Of a stretch of DNA of 64,000 nucleotides, positions 60,120-64,000 are shown piece by piece. Within the stretch, counting starts at the first letter, position 1. Each line of letters begins with the position of its first letter. A model generated the notes under the pieces. It did no database searches. It was not told the origin of the DNA and saw only the letters and a program-made list of their open reading frames with translations. The stretch comes from Veillonella rodentium (GTDB taxonomy: Bacteria; Bacillota; Negativicutes; Veillonellales; Veillonellaceae). The position numbers and the translations under genes were made by a program. The stretch lies in contig NZ_LT906470.1 in NCBI RefSeq assembly GCF_900187285.1, positions 355,501-419,500 on the forward strand, in the 5' to 3' direction.

Positions 60120-61091
60120 TTATAGAGAATGTGCTCTTAATTCTTCGGCAGAATGTGTGGAAATCCAAGCCGGTGGAATATCGAATACGGTGTAGCAACC
60201 TGTGCCGCCGTGTTTAGCGAGACGATAGATCCCGCGTGCGTAGGCAACGAGTGCGGATCCGGTAAACTCAGGGTTGGAGTCGAGCTTTAAGGAGTACTCG
60301 ACAACGTGACGTATGCCGTCCGTGCTTTCACCGGAGCGAAGAACAAAACCGCCATGTGGAATACCCTTATGGTCACGATCGAGTTCCTCCTGGGAGATGA
60401 AGTGAACCACGGTTTCATAGCCTACGAAATAGTTTTCCATAGTTTTGATTTCGTTTTCAATTTTTGATTTGTCCGCATCAGGGGCAGCCACTACGTAGCA
60501 GTCGCGAAGGTGCCCCTTGTATGCGTCAACCTCAGGTGTTTCACCGTTGCGGATCGCTTCGAGATATTCCTCTTTGGGGCATGTGTATTGTCGAGCATCA
60601 ACGACGCCTTCGATACGGCGAATTGCATCGGAGTGGCCTTGCGATACGCCGCGGCCCCAGAATGTGTAGGACTTGCCTTTTGGCAAGATGCTTTCAGCAT
60701 ATACACGTTGCAGGGAGAACATACCCGGATCCCAACCGCAGGAAATCAATGTAGCCGTTTTAGCTTCTTTAGCCACCTTGTCTACATTGGCGAAGTGTTC
60801 AGGAATACGTGCGTGAGTATCGAAAGAATCGATGCAGTTGAAGTATTTGGATACCATCGGTGTCTGCTCGATAAGATCCGTTGCGCTGCCGCCGCAAAGA
60901 ACCATAACATCGATTTTCCCTTTGAAGTTAGGTAGATCTTCCATTGTATAGGTCGGAACACCGGAAACAGTTTTAAGACCTCTTCGGCGAGAAAATACGC
61001 CCACCAGTTCCATGTCCGGTTGTAATTTAACAGATGCTTCTACGCCACGGCCCAAATTGCCGTAGCCGACGATGCCGATACGAATATTCAT
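60120..61091 (-). CDS. ddh: Meso-diaminopimelate dehydrogenase
   Basis: NADPH-dependent enzyme that makes meso-DAP from tetrahydrodipicolinate in one step, feeding peptidoglycan and lysine synthesis. 323 residues, typical. Dinucleotide motif RIGIVGYGNLGRGVEASV (4-21) and VFSRR (NADPH phosphate site), CGGSATDL, SFDTHARIPEHF, SCGWDPGMFSLQRVYAE and WGRGVSQGHSDAIRRIEGVVDARQYT match Ddh. AGGAGG precedes ATG. Flanked by convergent cfa and the divergent autotransporter. dapL, an alternative DAP enzyme, is encoded 2.7 kb away. Confidence 0.95.
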   Translation of the reverse strand: MNIRIGIVGYGNLGRGVEASVKLQPDMELVGVFSRRRGLKTVSGVPTYTMEDLPNFKGKIDVMVLCGGSATDLIEQTPMVSKYFNCIDSFDTHARIPEHFANVDKVAKEAKTATLISCGWDPGMFSLQRVYAESILPKGKSYTFWGRGVSQGHSDAIRRIEGVVDARQYTCPKEEYLEAIRNGETPEVDAYKGHLRDCYVVAAPDADKSKIENEIKTMENYFVGYETVVHFISQEELDRDHKGIPHGGFVLRSGESTDGIRHVVEYSLKLDSNPEFTGSALVAYARGIYRLAKHGGTGCYTVFDIPPAWISTHSAEELRAHSL

Positions 61092-61283
61092 ATTAGCCTC
61101 CTATATATAATTAAAGTAAATTCCATTGAATATTATAGCATAGAATGAGTGCTTTTAATAATATTCTATAGAATATTATTCGGCGATGTGTAAAGGTATA
61201 ATCCTCTAATTATATTTTGCACAACTATATCGATACATAGCTCATGGTTATGGATTGAAAAGAAAACATCATATGTCCAAGAA

Positions 61284-61314
61284 TTGACACATACACCCTC
61301 TGGGCGGATAGAAT
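61284..61314 (+). promoter_or_regulatory. Candidate promoter of the autotransporter gene
   Basis: TTGACA (61284-61289) and TAGAAT (61309-61314), spacing 19, so somewhat long; 44 nt upstream of the start codon. The rest of the 61092-61357 spacer shows nothing recognisable. Confidence 0.4.
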
Positions 61315-61357
61315 AAAAGTAGATATTTATTGTGTGTACGTTTGAGGAGGTCAGCAC

Positions 61358-63586
61358 ATGAAAAGGACTACATATATTGCCGTTATAGCGGCATTGCTTA
61401 TTACGGGCGCCAGCGCAGATGTTATGGTATCGGCTACGACGATCACGAGCCATACGGACGGTAAATCCATAGGACTTAATTTGTGGGGGGAGACGAGGCA
61501 CTATACGGATGATGTGACCGTAGATGTATCGGGCATGGGCGTGAACGGTACGAAATACCATAATAATGTAACGGCTATTTATGCGCTTGATGGGACGCAA
61601 GTGGCATTGGATAAAAATGTAACGATAAAGGTTAAAAATCCTGCTCCGGCTGAAAGCGGAACTCAGAGAAGACCTGATTTAGCGCATTATTATATGAGCG
61701 GTATTTATGCCGGCTATGGCGGTCTCACCAGTGACGGCAATAATGACGATACTCGCGTTACTGTAAAGGGAAATGCCGATATAGATGTGGTCGGTGTCGG
61801 TTTACAGGCAAATAAAGACGGATATATTCGCGTTCTCGGCGGTGCAGATGTTAAAACACATCCGCTAGATACTTCGGATACATATTCCGCACTTTCCGAG
61901 GAAGGTTTTGTTTACGTGAATATCGGGATGGATGGTTTACATCCGGGGAAAAATGATGTGAAGATGTACGGTAATGTAGGGTTTATTAATAAGAATTACG
62001 GCATTGAAGTGAATCCTTATAATCATGGATCTGAAATTTCTTTGGGCTTAACAACGCCTAATTCTAAATTAGTTGGCGGTGTACTTAATGAATTTGATGA
62101 AAGCAATAACAATCCATATCATGGCGGTTTAAGATTATATCTGCAGAATGGTGCTACGTGGCGCAATGAATGGTTAGGGGCGGAACGTGTATATCCGACG
62201 CAAGGTCGTCCCGATACGGCAAATTATTTGTATACAGGCAGTAAAGTGGAGCACTTTATAGGCGGTGCGGATGAGGCGAGTCGCGGTATTATTCAGCCGG
62301 TGGATGAAAGAACTATAACGATCAATAATTACAAAGGTCATGCTGTGGCGGATTATTTGAAGGGCGCTCCGGCCATGAAAAACGGGAAAGGCGACATCGT
62401 TGTCAATCATGCCGATACAGGTTCGGCTCTTACCATGCACAGTTCCTCAGGTGCTCTGAATGAATCCGGTGATTTTAAATCGGCGAATCCCAGGGATGTA
62501 TTGAATCGTTTGGCCAATAAACTGGTATATGCCGGATATACTAAAGGGGAACGCAATCTGTCCACTACGGTACAGGTCGATGAAGGCATTATCAGTCCGA
62601 CGGTGACGGCTAATCTTGGAACCGAAGGTTATGATGTAAACGGCAGAGCTTATGTATCTGATAAAACATCGATGACGACCCGTGAAAGTGAATTGGTTTC
62701 AGGGGCTAAAAGTGCGTTAACTTCTTCTGTTATGCAGATGAGGGCCGATACGAATGATTTGCAACGTCGTCTCGGGGATGTGCGTATCAATCCGGCTGCA
62801 CATGGTGTTTGGGGCAAATATATTGGCGGTAAGTCTAAAATGACAGATGATGCCTATGTAAATCAAACGTACAACATGGCACAGGTGGGCTATGATACGC
62901 TTCATGGTGACTGGACAGTCGGTGGCGCTTTATTGTATGGCACGAGCCATAGTGATTATGCGCAAGGCTCCGGCTCAGGTAAAACGGCGGGTTTAGCTCT
63001 ATATGGTGCAAAACAGTTTACCGATGGCCGTTATGTAGATGTGATTGGTAAGGTAAATCGTTTGAAAAATGACTTCACCGTTCGAAATAGTTTAAGCACT
63101 ACATTAAGCGGTGATTACCATAATACAGGGGCGTCCTTGAGTGTTGAATATGGTAAACGGATTAAGAAGGACAATGGTTTTTATATCGATCCTAATGCGG
63201 AGTTGTCGTTCAGCCGTTTGTCCAGTAAAAGCTTTGATGCTCGAACTGACGCGGGCAGCAACGTACATATTGATTCTGATGGGATTAATTCCGTTATCGG
63301 CCGCGTCGGTGTAGGCATCGGTAAGGAAAATAAGAACAGCAATATCTTCCTTAAGGCTGCTTTAGCCCATGAGTTTTCCGGTAAAATGAATGCTACATAC
63401 AGTATGGCCGGAGAAGCGACAACAAGGAGTGAAGTAAATTTAAAAGATACATGGCTTGATCTTGAACTCGGAGGTTCCTGGAGCGTACGTCCGAACACAT
63501 ATGTATACGGGACTTTCACCAAAAACTTTGGTGCTAAGGTAGATAATTCCTATCGCGTGGATGCGGGGATACGGTATAGCTTCTAA
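61358..63586 (+). CDS. Type Va autotransporter, outer-membrane
   Basis: 742 residues. Signal peptide at 1-20 or so (RTTYIAVIAALLITGASA), a passenger of about 430 residues rich in Gly, Asn, Asp and Thr with beta-helix-like strand repeats (TRVTVKGNADIDVVGVGLQANKDG and similar), an alpha-helical linker (SELVSGAKSALTSSVMQMRADTNDLQRRLGDVR, about 450-483), and a C-terminal autotransporter barrel from about 485 (GVWGKYIGGKSKM, WTVGGALLYGTSHSDYAQG) ending in RYSF. The terminal Phe and alternating aromatic strands fit BAM-dependent barrels. The passenger function is unknown; adhesion is likely. GAGGAGG before the ATG. Confidence 0.92.
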   Translation: MKRTTYIAVIAALLITGASADVMVSATTITSHTDGKSIGLNLWGETRHYTDDVTVDVSGMGVNGTKYHNNVTAIYALDGTQVALDKNVTIKVKNPAPAESGTQRRPDLAHYYMSGIYAGYGGLTSDGNNDDTRVTVKGNADIDVVGVGLQANKDGYIRVLGGADVKTHPLDTSDTYSALSEEGFVYVNIGMDGLHPGKNDVKMYGNVGFINKNYGIEVNPYNHGSEISLGLTTPNSKLVGGVLNEFDESNNNPYHGGLRLYLQNGATWRNEWLGAERVYPTQGRPDTANYLYTGSKVEHFIGGADEASRGIIQPVDERTITINNYKGHAVADYLKGAPAMKNGKGDIVVNHADTGSALTMHSSSGALNESGDFKSANPRDVLNRLANKLVYAGYTKGERNLSTTVQVDEGIISPTVTANLGTEGYDVNGRAYVSDKTSMTTRESELVSGAKSALTSSVMQMRADTNDLQRRLGDVRINPAAHGVWGKYIGGKSKMTDDAYVNQTYNMAQVGYDTLHGDWTVGGALLYGTSHSDYAQGSGSGKTAGLALYGAKQFTDGRYVDVIGKVNRLKNDFTVRNSLSTTLSGDYHNTGASLSVEYGKRIKKDNGFYIDPNAELSFSRLSSKSFDARTDAGSNVHIDSDGINSVIGRVGVGIGKENKNSNIFLKAALAHEFSGKMNATYSMAGEATTRSEVNLKDTWLDLELGGSWSVRPNTYVYGTFTKNFGAKVDNSYRVDAGIRYSF

Positions 63587-63696
63587 TTGGTTTATGAGGA
63601 TACGTTTAATTAAAAGTAATCGTCATTAATTAAAATAAGTGTCGTAAACTAAATATCGGCATTATCAAGTAAATATTAAAGTCCTAAATGATATGA

Positions 63697-63745
63697 AAAG
63701 ACCGGGTACATCTCATTCGAATAAATGAAGATGTACCCGGTCTTT
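63697..63745. terminator. Bidirectional terminator between autotransporter and dapL
   Basis: AAAGACCGGGTACATCT / AGATGTACCCGGTCTTT, 17-bp perfect stem with a 15-nt loop, between convergent genes. Confidence 0.93.
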
Positions 63746-63800
63746 CTATGTATATAGTTATTTGTGCATTTTGAACGATGATCGGACTGTTGAATGATTA

Positions 63801-64000
63801 TCAGAACTGTAAAGTTTTGATTCTTTCAACAGCGCGAATCGTATTTTCACGACTGCCGAAGGATGTTAAACGAAGGTAGCCTTCGCCGTGAGGTCCGAAG
63901 CCGGACCCCGGTGTAGATACGATTTGAACCTTTTCAAGCAAGATGTCGAATAATTCCCAGCTTGTCATATTTTCGGGGGTTTTAAGCCAAATATATGGTG
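63801..64000 (-). CDS. dapL: LL-diaminopimelate aminotransferase (partial, C-terminal end)
   Basis: Only the last 66 codons are in the window; the frame runs off the right edge. [46 protein letters not shown] and [10 protein letters not shown] are the C-terminal signature of DapL, a PLP class-I/II aminotransferase that converts tetrahydrodipicolinate to LL-DAP, the precursor of meso-DAP through DapF. The RLTSFGSRE arginine binds substrate carboxylate. It presents a second DAP route besides ddh at 60.1 kb. Confidence 0.92.
   Translation of the reverse strand, partial: PYIWLKTPENMTSWELFDILLEKVQIVSTPGSGFGPHGEGYLRLTSFGSRENTIRAVERIKTLQF

Overview
The window looks like a chromosomal segment of a diderm Firmicute of the class Negativicutes (Veillonellaceae-like). 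Firmicute-type features (a glmS ribozyme, the cdaA-cdaR-glmM locus, YedF and DUF3343 proteins, DUF951, CdaR) sit beside a type Va autotransporter with a C-terminal outer-membrane barrel ending in Phe. Meso-diaminopimelate genes (ddh, dapL) fit this assignment. No rRNA, tRNA, CRISPR array, phage or intact insertion sequence was recognised. Base composition is mixed, and the sulfur-assimilation block at about 37.4-47.6 kb is visibly richer in A+T than its flanks.

Layout. 0-10 kb: a His-rich CobW-type GTPase (cut by the left edge), pepD, a pncB-nadE-ansA cluster, a CbiZ-like cobinamide amidohydrolase, an MscS channel, a DacA-type carboxypeptidase and a YfbR-like nucleotidase. 9.9-17.8 kb: queG, then a divergent seven-gene operon for a molybdenum hydroxylase (FAD, 2Fe-2S and Mo subunits) with its YqeC, MocA-like, YqeB and XdhC-type maturation proteins. 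17.9-28 kb: cdaA-cdaR, an FAD dehydrogenase, glmM, a decayed racemase remnant, a secreted repeat protein, the glmS ribozyme with glmS, and trpS. 28-37 kb: an amino-acid ABC transporter, UspA, a zinc-type ArsR repressor, an AEC transporter and modABC. 37.4-47.6 kb: sulfate uptake and reduction (sulfite reductase, a 57-residue membrane protein, Sbp-CysT-CysW-CysA, AprA-AprB, CysD-CysN). 47.8-50.8 kb: a TPP riboswitch controlling thiW-thiD-thiM/E. 51-57 kb: rubrerythrin, DUF951, selD, yedF, DUF3343, a Fic protein, HxlR with a nitroreductase, and CsbD. 57-64 kb: ychF, cfa, ddh, the autotransporter and the 3' end of dapL.

How the parts fit. Molybdate uptake (modABC), selenophosphate synthesis (selD), selenium-linked YedF and DUF3343, and the YqeB/YqeC hydroxylase accessory proteins together predict a selenium-dependent molybdenum hydroxylase, probably acting on purines or related N-heterocycles. 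No selA, selB or selC is present in the window, so selenium may be used here as a labile cofactor rather than as selenocysteine. The sulfur block predicts reduction of sulfate through APS by AprBA and a siroheme sulfite reductase, without APS kinase. Recurrent small-scale features are short perfect tandem duplications in spacers (18, 12 and 13 bp, two of them overlapping promoter elements) and hairpin terminators shared between convergent genes.
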